Source: SIG603 sp964369225
GTDB lineage: Bacteria > Bacillota > Clostridia > Oscillospirales > Acutalibacteraceae
Direction of reading: 5' to 3'
DNA length: 64,000 nt
NCBI GenBank assembly: GCA_964369225.1
Contig: CAYJER010000001.1
Coordinates: forward strand, 62,001 to 126,000
Below are positions 51,997 through 60,738 of this stretch, piece by piece. Numbering within the stretch: the stretch's first letter is position 1; every line of letters begins with the position of its first letter. The notes beneath the pieces were generated by a model. The model made no database searches. It saw nothing but the letters and a program-made list of their open reading frames with translations, and was not told the origin of the DNA. The position numbers and the translations under genes were made by a program.

Positions 51997-52584
51997 TTAT
52001 TCAACCGCCCCATTTTCTAATTTTTCTAATGCTTCACTTGCCTTTTGTGTGTTGGTGTTCATATACTTAAGTAAGTCTTTATTTGAGATATAGCTGGGCA
52101 ATGACAAGATTTCAAGAAATTTTTGCTTTACTTCTTTGCTACCGAGCTTTCCTGTAATGGAATAGTTAAAAAGATCTTTTGTTGTAAAAAGCACTTCATT
52201 TTTTTCAAGTTTCCCTACACCTGCTTTTTGAAGTGCAGTTAAAATCACTTCTTCACTCATGCCCTCTACTCCTAAAAACCCTTCTGCAGAAGATTCACTC
52301 TTCCTTTTCTCCTTACCCTTAAATTGTGGTATGTAGGCATTTAGAATTAATTCTTCACTTATAAATGATTTCAAGTGATTTCTAATCAAAAATCCTGCTG
52401 AATCACTGTCGGTTAAAATTACAATCTTTCGCTCTTTTGCAATTTTTGCTATATATCTTCGTTTTTCTTTATCTTTAAAAATTCTAAAACCCTTTGTCTC
52501 GATAATCAAGCTGTCAACATAGGCAGAAATTTTCACCTTGTCATATCTGCCCTCAACTATAATAGCCTCTTTAATGCTTATCAA
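51997..52584 (-). CDS. RNase M5-like TOPRIM protein (DUF4093)
   Basis: A 195-residue protein. The TOPRIM domain has the glutamate motif AIIVEGRYDKVKI at residues 7-19 and the DxD motif in VILTDSDSAG near residue 58. A C-terminal DUF4093 region includes SAEGFLGVEGM. This is the layout of ribonuclease M5, which trims 5S rRNA precursors. It starts at a TTG immediately after the holA stop (TAATTG) with GGGGGAAG as ribosome binding site, so it is tightly coupled. The specific 5S role is inferred from the family. Confidence 0.78.
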   Translation of the reverse strand: MISIKEAIIVEGRYDKVKISAYVDSLIIETKGFRIFKDKEKRRYIAKIAKERKIVILTDSDSAGFLIRNHLKSFISEELILNAYIPQFKGKEKRKSESSAEGFLGVEGMSEEVILTALQKAGVGKLEKNEVLFTTKDLFNYSITGKLGSKEVKQKFLEILSLPSYISNKDLLKYMNTNTQKASEALEKLENGAVE

Positions 52585-53619
52585 TTATCTTCCCCCTTTG
52601 TTAATCACCAATAATTTTGCAATTAATTCTTCTATAATCACTTGTCCTTTTGCCCTTGAATCTTTAAGCTTAAAGTCGGTGTCTAAAATCAGGTTTAAAC
52701 ACTCTCTAAGTTTCTCTTTGCCTATATTTCTAACATCTCTAGCGGCGTTTGTCAGACGAAATTCTCTGCCTTTGTATTCGGCGTACTCTGCCGGAGCTTT
52801 GGCAGTTTTGCCACATTCTAAAGCAACTTTTACCCTGTATAAATCTATATATGTTTCTGCTATCATCGCAAGAATTGGCACTGCTTCCTGCCCTGAATTA
52901 AACAGTATTTTAAGTAATTCATATGCCTTTTTGCTGTCGTTTGCAATTATTGACTTAATCAATATAAAAACTGTGGTATCGGCGTTCTTAGTAACTAATC
53001 TTTCAATGTCATCATGTGTAATCTCTCTACCATTCGCAAAACTAATTAATTTTTCACATTCGTTTTTAAGTGCAGTCATATCGCTTCCTACATACTCTGT
53101 TATTAATGTAGCGTTTTTCTTGCTAATAGTACAAGATTTTTCACAGATTTTCGTAACGTATTTTACAAGCTCAAATTCTTCTAGGTTTGGAAAATTTAAG
53201 CAATACCCTTTTTCGTTGATAATCTTAATGAATTTTCGCCATTTGGCGGATTTTTTTATATCTATATTCAAAGTATTTAAAGCAAAAACAAGGCAAGTAC
53301 TCTCTGGTACATCGCTTATTAACTCCTCTAATTTAGAAATTTCTACCGCATTTTTAGTCTCTACATTAAAATCTTTTACGATTATATATTTTCTATCTGC
53401 CATAAATGGTAATGCAAAGGCATTATTTGCAATGTCATCTACTGAACTATCATCACTAAATACAGAATAATTAAACTGTGGAGAAAATGCCTTTTCCGCA
53501 ATTTTTTCTATTCTTCTAAATGATTTTTTTAATAGATATTTTTCATCTCCATATAAAAAATATAATGGAGCTAAATTTTCTATTTGTTCTCTTAATTGTT
53601 TATCGTTAATTTCGGGCAT
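52585..53619 (-). CDS. holA: DNA polymerase III delta subunit
   Basis: A 344-residue clamp-loader subunit that opens the sliding clamp. The N-terminal domain shows YFLYGDEKYLLKKSFRRI, the relaxed P-loop-like start of HolA. The middle holds LFNSGQEAVPILAMIAE and the C-terminal helical domain has LILDTDFKLKDSRAKG, all typical. The start overlaps the comEC stop by one base (TAATG). In Firmicutes holA commonly follows comEC, which supports the call. Confidence 0.93.
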   Translation of the reverse strand: MPEINDKQLREQIENLAPLYFLYGDEKYLLKKSFRRIEKIAEKAFSPQFNYSVFSDDSSVDDIANNAFALPFMADRKYIIVKDFNVETKNAVEISKLEELISDVPESTCLVFALNTLNIDIKKSAKWRKFIKIINEKGYCLNFPNLEEFELVKYVTKICEKSCTISKKNATLITEYVGSDMTALKNECEKLISFANGREITHDDIERLVTKNADTTVFILIKSIIANDSKKAYELLKILFNSGQEAVPILAMIAETYIDLYRVKVALECGKTAKAPAEYAEYKGREFRLTNAARDVRNIGKEKLRECLNLILDTDFKLKDSRAKGQVIIEELIAKLLVINKGGR

Positions 53620-55607
53620 TAATCAAGCCTCCTAATTCTTAAATCTTCATCAAATTCTAAACAGTAATTTCCTTTAATTACTTTATCATTAATCGTTATA
53701 TTTGTGTCACTGATTTTAATGTCTGAATTAGTGTCTATATCTTCACTAATCGCAATGCTGACGCCATTTATTTCAAGTTCTATAAGTTCGCCTGAAACTA
53801 AGTAGTTAAGCTCTACATCTTCAAAAATTTTAAGGTTTCCCCTATAGTCTGTGATTATGGTTTCCTCAACTGTAAATTCTCTTTGAATAAACGTTTCCAT
53901 GCCTGTCATATCTTCTTGAGCAAAAAGATATTTAATATCCCTCACCTGATAATAATCAAGAATTGTCTTCACTGAATTGCTTGAGTAACCATCTGCATGA
54001 ATAACCACAGCCTCTTTATCTTTTAGCAGAAATACAAAATTCGCATTGCCAGAATCGGTCACAATTAATCTATATGACTGCATGTCAAAAATTGAAATAC
54101 AGTATGCCGATATTATCATTATAGCAAAGCTAGCTACCGCTAATAATTTGGTTCTCTTTGTAGTTTTAAACAGATAAATAATGGCTACAAACAAGATAAT
54201 ACCACAAAAAAGAATTGTCTCCATTCCCTCTTTAAAGCTCCATATAGCTTCACCTACAGGTGATATTATTTCACATAAACATATCATTATTTCCGCCATA
54301 AATTCTACTATAACAGTCATAAATTCAGAAATATTAGAAACTATGTCTATTGGAAATAGCACGAGAGAGATTATGCCGAGTGTCAAAAAAATTGTAGACG
54401 GAAATGCAAGTAAAGAACTGCTTATTATTGAAAGTGGATTTATTTTTCCATTCATAAGCAAAAGTAAAGGTGATGCAAACAAAAATGCCGCCACCGACAC
54501 CACAACAGTAGTCATAGCAAAATAATAGGTAGTCGTAAACCTTTTGGGTGGCTTTAGTTTATCCATTGCTAACGGGAGAATTATTACTATTCCTGCTGTT
54601 GCTGAAACTGATAACAAAAATCCCATGTCTACAGCAGAATAAGGGCTAAATAAGCATATCAAAAACACAGCTAATCCTAGCGAATTAATGCTGTCTACTT
54701 CTTCGCCTAAAACATCGGCTAGCAAAATTATTAAAAACATAATTGCACTTCTTAAAACACTCTGCCCTATTCCCGTAAAAACAACATAGAATAGGACACA
54801 AGGAACTACAATTATATATAAAAACTTTCTCCGCACAGGAAATGCAGAGGCAAACACCAATAAAATAGAGGTGATTATAGAAAGGTGCATTCCAGACACA
54901 ACAAGTATATGGCTAACACCGCTGTTAATAAATGAATCGTAAATGTCTTCTCTTAATTGATCTCTTTCGCCTAAAACCATAGCAGTCAACAAGTCTGCTG
55001 TGTCGTCTGAATAATTTGAGTTAATAAGAGTTTTAATATCTTGCTTAAATATCAATAAATTATCATATAAGCTACGATTTTCATTTTCGATAATTTCATA
55101 AATATCCTGATAAGTAACAAATGCTGAAAAAACATATCCATCAGCTTTAAGCGAATTTTCATAGCTCATTCCATTTGTTTCTTCAAAAGTTGCTATTGTA
55201 GCAGTACCTTTGTAGATATCGCCAAACTCATATACAAAGGCAGTTGAGCTATAAAGAATAATTTTTTGAGAATCAATTTCTACACCATCAACAGAATAAA
55301 TATTAGCATTATATGTAACTCCATAATCTCCAACGCTTCTTATGTCTGAAATAGTCGCCTCTATTGTGTGTGATTCATCTGAATAATTAATGTTTCCAGT
55401 GCTAATAGACATCATGCTAAGAGTTGCTATCAACACACCAACTATACAGATTTTAAGTGAAGTAAATCGCCGCCGAAACACCAATAAGCCTAAAAAAACT
55501 ACAAGTAACGAACATGAAACTACATAAAATATAGAAATTTGCATGTAAAAGGCGACCAAAAGCCCAAATAGATAAGAAAAACCTAAATAGACAAATGGCC
55601 GCTTCAT
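53619..55607 (-). CDS. comEC: ComEC/Rec2 family DNA-uptake channel with degenerate metallo-lactamase tail
   Basis: A 662-residue membrane protein. Two N-terminal helices lead into a DUF4131-type outer domain (about residues 50-190). The Competence domain follows with ALLTAMVLGERDQ-like sequence and GVSHILVVSGMHLS, its strongest signature. The C-terminal 150 residues occupy the place of the usual metallo-beta-lactamase domain but contain no HxHxDH motif, and the protein is shorter than the ~750-residue norm. DNA transport may remain while the strand-degrading nuclease is lost. AAGGAG lies upstream. Confidence 0.88.
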   Translation of the reverse strand: MKRPFVYLGFSYLFGLLVAFYMQISIFYVVSCSLLVVFLGLLVFRRRFTSLKICIVGVLIATLSMMSISTGNINYSDESHTIEATISDIRSVGDYGVTYNANIYSVDGVEIDSQKIILYSSTAFVYEFGDIYKGTATIATFEETNGMSYENSLKADGYVFSAFVTYQDIYEIIENENRSLYDNLLIFKQDIKTLINSNYSDDTADLLTAMVLGERDQLREDIYDSFINSGVSHILVVSGMHLSIITSILLVFASAFPVRRKFLYIIVVPCVLFYVVFTGIGQSVLRSAIMFLIILLADVLGEEVDSINSLGLAVFLICLFSPYSAVDMGFLLSVSATAGIVIILPLAMDKLKPPKRFTTTYYFAMTTVVVSVAAFLFASPLLLLMNGKINPLSIISSSLLAFPSTIFLTLGIISLVLFPIDIVSNISEFMTVIVEFMAEIMICLCEIISPVGEAIWSFKEGMETILFCGIILFVAIIYLFKTTKRTKLLAVASFAIMIISAYCISIFDMQSYRLIVTDSGNANFVFLLKDKEAVVIHADGYSSNSVKTILDYYQVRDIKYLFAQEDMTGMETFIQREFTVEETIITDYRGNLKIFEDVELNYLVSGELIELEINGVSIAISEDIDTNSDIKISDTNITINDKVIKGNYCLEFDEDLRIRRLD

Positions 55608-55618
55608 AATTACACTCC

Positions 55619-56155
55619 TTAATTAAAGAACAGTGGTAGTTCTTCTAAATAAACAATATCTTCTCTTCCGATGGCATCACCCTCGGCTAAAACACAAGCC
55701 TTAGCCATAATTTCACAGCCAGTCTCGGAAAGTAATTTCTCGATGGCTAAAAGTGATTCACCAGTGCTTATAACATCATCTACAATAATTACTTTTTTTC
55801 CATTAAGCATTTCACAGTCAGCCTGTGAAAGGAACAGTTTTTGAACTGAACCTGTAGTGATAGATTTCACTTCTACACTTATTGGGTCTAGCATGTAAGC
55901 CTTGATGCTTTTTCTTGCTACTATATAATTCTTGCCTGTAATTCTAGCCATTTCATAAGCTAGAGGTATGCCCTTAGACTCCGCAGTAACAATTATATCA
56001 AACTCAGGGCATTTTTCGACTAACGCTTTAGAAGCAGCCACTGTTACCTCTACATCGCTGAACATTACAAATCCTGCAATGTTCACTTCGTCATTAATTG
56101 GGCATATAGGCAGGTCTCTTTCTACTCCTGCAATATTAATTTTATAAGTACTCAT
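55619..56155 (-). CDS. Purine phosphoribosyltransferase (Apt-like)
   Basis: A 178-residue type I phosphoribosyltransferase. The PRPP loop is VIIVDDVISTGESLLA near residues 119-134, and the upstream ESKGIPLAYEMARITG matches adenine PRTs. It would salvage a purine base to its nucleotide using PRPP. The pattern is nearest to adenine PRTase, but the base specificity is not certain. AAGGAG precedes the ATG. It sits in the alaS-HIT-PRT-comEC-holA run. Confidence 0.85.
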   Translation of the reverse strand: MSTYKINIAGVERDLPICPINDEVNIAGFVMFSDVEVTVAASKALVEKCPEFDIIVTAESKGIPLAYEMARITGKNYIVARKSIKAYMLDPISVEVKSITTGSVQKLFLSQADCEMLNGKKVIIVDDVISTGESLLAIEKLLSETGCEIMAKACVLAEGDAIGREDIVYLEELPLFFN

Positions 56156-56165
56156 TATCTTCTCC

Positions 56166-56504
56166 TTAGCCCATCTTGGCTTCTAGTTGTTCTCCACCTA
56201 CTAGGTGAAAATGCAAATGTCCAACACTTTGGCAAGCATGTTTGCCACAGTTTGTGGCTACTCTAAATCCATCTTCTAAATTCATATCTTTAGCAACTTT
56301 AGCTATTGCCTCAAAAATCTTAGCCACATACAATGAGTTTTCACTTGTAATCTCACTAGCTGATGCAACATGAGTTTTCGGAATAAACAATATATGAACC
56401 TTAGCCATAGGGTTTATGTCGTTAAAGGCTAGCACATAATCGTCTTCATATACTTTAGAGCAAGGTATCTCATTCTTTAATATTTTACAAAAAATGCAAT
56501 CCAT
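56166..56504 (-). CDS. HIT-family (histidine triad) protein
   Basis: A 112-residue HINT-like protein that hydrolyses AMP-lysine-type purine phosphoramidates. The N-terminal DCIFCKILKNEIPCSKVYED holds the zinc-type cysteines, and the triad is VGHLHFHLVGG near the C-terminus. Length and order are typical of bacterial HinT. It lies four bases after alaS, apparently in the same operon. Confidence 0.93.
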   Translation of the reverse strand: MDCIFCKILKNEIPCSKVYEDDYVLAFNDINPMAKVHILFIPKTHVASASEITSENSLYVAKIFEAIAKVAKDMNLEDGFRVATNCGKHACQSVGHLHFHLVGGEQLEAKMG

Positions 56505-56508
56505 AAAT

Positions 56509-59148
56509 TTATCCTTTCAAAATATCTTGAACAATTGTCTTGACAGCCTCTATAGCCTCGTCAAGTTTTGTAATGTCTTTAGCTCCAGCCATTGCAAAAT
56601 CAGGCTTTCCGCCACCGTTACCACCTGTAATTTGAGCTACTTTCTTAGCTACATCGCCTGCTTTAACACCTTTTTTAACGGAGTCAGGAGAACTATATGC
56701 GACTATGCTACCTTTGCCCTCGCTTGTTCCAGCAATTACAGCTACTACAGCATTGTCTTTGTTAAAGTCTTTAATTCTATCACTCATTGTCTTAAGTGTC
56801 TTGCTGTCTGCACCGGATATAAATGCAGAAACCACCTTAATTCCGTCTACTTCTACTGCATTGTCAAGCACTGAACCTAATTTAAATGAAGCTATCTTTG
56901 CATTAAGCTCTTCAATTTGTCTGTCTTTTTCTTTATTCTCTGCAACAAGTGAGGCGGTTTTACTTGCGATATCTTCTATGTTATTTGCCTTTAATGTAGC
57001 AGCGGTATCTTTAATAATGCTTGTGTAGTTATTTAGAAGAGTCATTATCTCTAAACCTGTTAAAGCCTCTATTCTTCTAACACCTGCAGCGGCTGATGAC
57101 TCTGCTACTATCTTAAATAAAGATATATTAGATGTATTTTCAACATGAGTACCACCACAAAATTCTCTTGAAACATTTCCTGCTGAAACTACTCTAACTA
57201 CTTCTGAATATTTTTCACCAAACAAGGCTGTAGCACCTAATTTTTTAGCCTCTTCAATAGGCATCTCTTTGCACTCTACTTCTAAGCAATCAAAAATTTG
57301 CTTATTGATAATCATTTCTACCATTGCAATTTCTTGGGTAGTCATAGCTGAAAAATGAGTAAAGTCAAATCTTAATTTTTTTGCATCAACAAGCTGTCCT
57401 GCTTGCTCTACATGGGCACCTAAAACCTCTTTAAGTGCAGATTGTAAAAGATGGGCAGCAGTATGATTTCTCATAATTGCTCGTCTTCTTAAAATATTTA
57501 CATCGGCAGAAATGCTCTCGCCCGTTTTTAGCACACCCTTATTTACTACTACCTTATGGATATATACTCCATTAGCATTTTTAACAGTTGAAACAACGTC
57601 TGCAAAACCATCGGCAGAACTTAACGTACCTGTGTCGCCTACTTGTCCACCGCTCTCGGCATAGAAAGATGTTTTATCAAGTGCAACAATTATTTCATCG
57701 CCTTCATATGCTAACTCTACCTTTTCGCCATCTTTAACAATAGCAAGGATTTTTGATTGTGCATTCAAGCTTTCATAGCCTGTAAACTCAGTGGCTGCAA
57801 TACCCTCTAGGCTGTTTCCTTCGCCAACCCAAGCCTCTGCCGTAGCGCTTTTTCTTGCTCTTCTTGCTCTGTCTCTTTGCTCGAATAAAAGAGCTTTAAA
57901 TCTCTCTTCATCAACAGTCAAGCCTTTTTCTTGTAATATCTCTTTTGTTAAGTCAATTGGGAAACCATATGTGTCGTTAAGTTTAAAAGCGTCGTCTCCT
58001 AAAAGAACACCGCTATTGTTATTCTCGATAAAGCTGTTTAGTATAGCTAAACCTTGATCTATAGTTTTATAAAAACTCTCTTCTTCAAAGTTAATAACCT
58101 TTGTGATAATTTCAGCTTTTTCTGCTAGTTCTGGATAAGCTGATTTATTCTCTTCAATTACAGTCTTACAAACTTTAGCTAGGAAAGTATCATTCATACC
58201 AAGAAGTCTTCCGTGTCTTGCAGCACGGCGTAAAAGTCTTCTTAATACATATCCTCTGCCCTCGTTAGATGGCATAACTCCGTCACCTATCATAAAAGTA
58301 GTGCTTCTGATATGGTCTGTAATAACACGCAATGAAATATCTGTCTTAGCACTTGTTCCGTATTGAACATTTGTGATATCAGAAATGTGTTTCATTATAT
58401 TTTGAACTGTGTCAACAAGGAATAAATTATCAACGCCTTGCATTACACAAGCTAGTCTTTCAAGACCCATTCCTGTATCAATGTTTGGTTTTGCAAGAGG
58501 TGTATAGTTGTTGTTTCCATCGTTCTCAAATTGAGTGAAAACTAAATTCCAAACTTCTACAAATCTATCACATTCACAGCCAACCGCACAGTCAAGAGAT
58601 CCACAACCGTACTTTTCACCTCTATCAAAATAAATCTCTGAACATGGACCACAAGGACCTGCGCCATGCTCCCAGAAATTGTCAGCCTTACCTAGTCTTA
58701 CAATGTGGCTAGGGTCAACACCAACTTTTTGTGTCCAGATATCAAACGCTTCATCGTCTTCCTCATAGATAGAGCAGTATAATAGCTCTTTTGGCATTTC
58801 AAGAACTTCTGTGAAAAATTCCCACGCCCAAGCAGTTGCCTCATTTTTAAAATAGTCACCAAAAGAGAAGTTACCTAGCATTTCAAAATAAGTTCCGTGT
58901 CTTGCAGTGATACCAACTCTTTCGATATCTGGAGTTCTTATACATTTTTGGCAAGTTGTAACCCTGTTTCTAGGCGGAGTTACTTCTCCTGTGAAAAACT
59001 TTTTCATAGGTGCCATTCCAGAATTTATAAGCAATAGGCTCTTGTCTCCTTGAGGAACTAAAGAGTAGCTAGGCAAACGCAAATGCCCCTTACTCTCAAA
59101 AAACTCAAGATATTTTTCTCTTAATTCATTTAATCCTGTCCACTTCAT
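56509..59148 (-). CDS. alaS: Alanyl-tRNA synthetase
   Basis: An 879-residue enzyme. The start MKWTGLNELREKYLEFF is taken because it matches the family's N-terminus and follows AAGG; a longer frame would translate the structured leader. Class II motifs: LINSGMAPMKKFFTGE, YFEMLGNFSFGDYFK and GMGLERLACVMQG. The editing domain has NHTAAHLLQ and FCGGTHVENT, with the zinc-binding histidines and cysteine. A C-Ala domain ends the protein (GGNGGGKPDFA). It is the first gene of a probable six-gene operon under T-box control. Confidence 0.97.
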   Translation of the reverse strand: MKWTGLNELREKYLEFFESKGHLRLPSYSLVPQGDKSLLLINSGMAPMKKFFTGEVTPPRNRVTTCQKCIRTPDIERVGITARHGTYFEMLGNFSFGDYFKNEATAWAWEFFTEVLEMPKELLYCSIYEEDDEAFDIWTQKVGVDPSHIVRLGKADNFWEHGAGPCGPCSEIYFDRGEKYGCGSLDCAVGCECDRFVEVWNLVFTQFENDGNNNYTPLAKPNIDTGMGLERLACVMQGVDNLFLVDTVQNIMKHISDITNVQYGTSAKTDISLRVITDHIRSTTFMIGDGVMPSNEGRGYVLRRLLRRAARHGRLLGMNDTFLAKVCKTVIEENKSAYPELAEKAEIITKVINFEEESFYKTIDQGLAILNSFIENNNSGVLLGDDAFKLNDTYGFPIDLTKEILQEKGLTVDEERFKALLFEQRDRARRARKSATAEAWVGEGNSLEGIAATEFTGYESLNAQSKILAIVKDGEKVELAYEGDEIIVALDKTSFYAESGGQVGDTGTLSSADGFADVVSTVKNANGVYIHKVVVNKGVLKTGESISADVNILRRRAIMRNHTAAHLLQSALKEVLGAHVEQAGQLVDAKKLRFDFTHFSAMTTQEIAMVEMIINKQIFDCLEVECKEMPIEEAKKLGATALFGEKYSEVVRVVSAGNVSREFCGGTHVENTSNISLFKIVAESSAAAGVRRIEALTGLEIMTLLNNYTSIIKDTAATLKANNIEDIASKTASLVAENKEKDRQIEELNAKIASFKLGSVLDNAVEVDGIKVVSAFISGADSKTLKTMSDRIKDFNKDNAVVAVIAGTSEGKGSIVAYSSPDSVKKGVKAGDVAKKVAQITGGNGGGKPDFAMAGAKDITKLDEAIEAVKTIVQDILKG

Positions 59149-59216
59149 ATTTATGACCTTGTCATTTTTACCGCATAGATAACGATAAATTTTCGGGTTT
59201 GTTACCCTTGACAATC
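59149..59216 (-). ncRNA. Structured two-hairpin leader of alaS (same motif as uxaC)
   Basis: Minus strand: AAAGGATTGTCA, a small hairpin GGG-TAACAAA-CCC (59207-59195), a hairpin UUUAUCG/CGGUAAA (59089 counterpart at 59089 is not used; the arms lie at 59089+100 = 59183-59189 and 59167-59173), then UGAC (59164-59161) closing on GUCA (59212-59209), then AAGGTCAT and the start region. Compared with the uxaC copy, stem changes are compatible (C-G to U-G, G-U to G-C). Loops AACAAA and flanks AAATGACAAGGTCAT are identical. Confidence 0.6.
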
Positions 59217-59249
59217 CTTTCTTTTTGTTCTAAAATATTATAAATTTAA

Positions 59250-59490
59250 TAAAAAAATAGACCTCTCCTAACAAAATGGGACGATAAAAACCGTGGTACC
59301 ACCCAAATTGCAGAGAAATCTGCCACTTAAAAACCTTTAACGCAGGAATACGTCATTGTTCATCACAACGCTTGCTATTACACCCTTAGGCGAAAGACGG
59401 CACAAGATTTTTCTACCTAAAGTTTTTACAGCTACAAAACTTCTCTCTGAAAGGAAAAAACCTCTTAATCTTTGCAATTTATCATATACA
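59250..59490 (-). ncRNA. T-box leader upstream of alaS
   Basis: The T-box core GGGTGGTACCACGG (minus strand, about 59304-59291) and the following ATCGTCCCA are typical, about 190 bases into a long folded leader. T-boxes read uncharged tRNA; with alaS downstream this should be tRNA-Ala. A T-run (59257-59251) ends the region, but I do not see a strong classical terminator stem, so control could be partly translational. I could not place the specifier codon with certainty. Confidence 0.85.
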
Positions 59491-59493
59491 CTC

Positions 59494-59521
59494 ATTATAT
59501 CACAAATTTTTATTCTGTCAA
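59494..59521 (-). promoter_or_regulatory. Promoter of the alaS operon
   Basis: Perfect TTGACA (59521-59516), 16 bases, perfect TATAAT (59499-59494) with an extended TGA before the -10. Confidence 0.85.
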
Positions 59522-59573
59522 TATAAATTTAAAGGTTGTGACACAAAATTAGTGCCACAACCAATTTAATTAC

Positions 59574-60059
59574 TTATTCTTCGTCCTCGTCTAGGATGCC
59601 GTCAAAATCAAACTCTAACTTCTCACTGCAATTTGGACAATCAATTTCACCCTCATCTAGCATAGCCTCGTTAAGCTCGATTACATCATTACATGTAGGA
59701 CAAGTAACTTGGAAGTAGCAATCGTCATCATCGTCAAATTCATCGCCACATCCACAGTCGCAACCATCATCACAATCACAGCCGTCATCACAGTCGCAAT
59801 CATCGCCACAACCACAGCCACAACCATCAAAATCGTCTATATCGAAAAACTCTTTCTCTAATTCGCCTAGGTCCTCGTCAATTTGATCTACTTGACCACT
59901 TAACTCGTCATAAGCTTCTTCAAGCTCTTCAATAGTTAGGCATAAGTCATCAATTAAATCTGCCATTGCAAGAATAACCTTAACTTCTTTTTTGTCTTTT
60001 TCTAAGTCTAAACCCTCGATTAAACCACGTAGATATGCTGCTCTTTCTGAATTTGTCAT
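59574..60059 (-). CDS. CD1247-like protein with Cys/Asp-rich tract and zinc ribbon
   Basis: 161 residues. The N-terminal helical domain (AAYLRGLIEGLDLEKDKKE and a coiled-coil of IEELEEAYDELSGQVDQ type) matches the CD1247 family of Clostridia, of unknown function. The C-terminus is a zinc ribbon with two CPxC knuckles (TCPTCNDVI, DCPNCSEKL). Between them, residues about 80-110 are almost only Cys, Asp and Gly (GCGCGCGDD, CDCDDGCDC). It is found just after efp, as in other Clostridia. A metal-binding role is plausible but not shown. Confidence 0.8.
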   Translation of the reverse strand: MTNSERAAYLRGLIEGLDLEKDKKEVKVILAMADLIDDLCLTIEELEEAYDELSGQVDQIDEDLGELEKEFFDIDDFDGCGCGCGDDCDCDDGCDCDDGCDCGCGDEFDDDDDCYFQVTCPTCNDVIELNEAMLDEGEIDCPNCSEKLEFDFDGILDEDEE

Positions 60060-60094
60060 AATTACACCTTCCTTTTAATTATATTTATTTACAA

Positions 60095-60652
60095 TTATGC
60101 ACGACCCATGTAGTCGCCTGTTCTTGTATCAATTTGAATTAGTTCGCCTTCCTCGATAAATAGAGGAACTTTTACCTCTGCGCCTGTCTCAAGCACAGCT
60201 GGTTTTGTAGCATTTGTAGCTGTATCGCCCTTAAAGCCTGGGTCTGTCTCTGTAACCACTAGGTCAACAAAGTTTGGAGGCTCAACACCGAAAACGCTTC
60301 CTTTATAAGATAAAACCTTACACTCCATGTTCTCTTTAACAAACTTGAAGTTGTCGCCTAATACTGACTTGCTTATTGGAGCTTGCTCGTATGTCTCCAT
60401 ATCCATGAAATAGAATAGATCTCCGTCTGCATATAAATACTCCATAGATCTTCTCTCAACAAAAGCTGTTGGATATTTATCATTTGGGTTAAATGTTCTT
60501 TCAACTACTGAACCTGTGATAACATTACGGATTTTTGTTCTAACAAAAGCCGCACCCTTACCTGGTTTAACGTGTTGGAACTCAACTATTGAAACAACGT
60601 TTCCGTCCATCTCAAAAGTAACACCATTTCTAAAATCTCCTGCTGTAATCAT
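60095..60652 (-). CDS. efp: Elongation factor P
   Basis: A 185-residue, three-domain tRNA-shaped factor that relieves ribosome stalling at polyprolines. The loop VKPGKGAAFVRTKIRN near residues 28-43 carries the lysine position that many bacteria modify. The C-terminal signature GDTATNATKPAVLETGAEV and IKIDTRTGDYMGRA-like ending are standard. GGAGG precedes the ATG, and it lies in a run with the aminopeptidase upstream, as is common in Firmicutes. Confidence 0.97.
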   Translation of the reverse strand: MITAGDFRNGVTFEMDGNVVSIVEFQHVKPGKGAAFVRTKIRNVITGSVVERTFNPNDKYPTAFVERRSMEYLYADGDLFYFMDMETYEQAPISKSVLGDNFKFVKENMECKVLSYKGSVFGVEPPNFVDLVVTETDPGFKGDTATNATKPAVLETGAEVKVPLFIEEGELIQIDTRTGDYMGRA

Positions 60653-60738
60653 TTAATTGTCCTCCAATTTATTTAATTATATTATTCTTCTTATTCAATT
60701 ATATTTTATAATATTTTCCTTTATTTTTCAAGTGTTAT

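Noticed and set aside
59149..59214. N-terminal extension of AlaRS
   Set aside because: The extension would translate the structured leader; MKWTGLNELREKYL is the family start and has its own Shine-Dalgarno.
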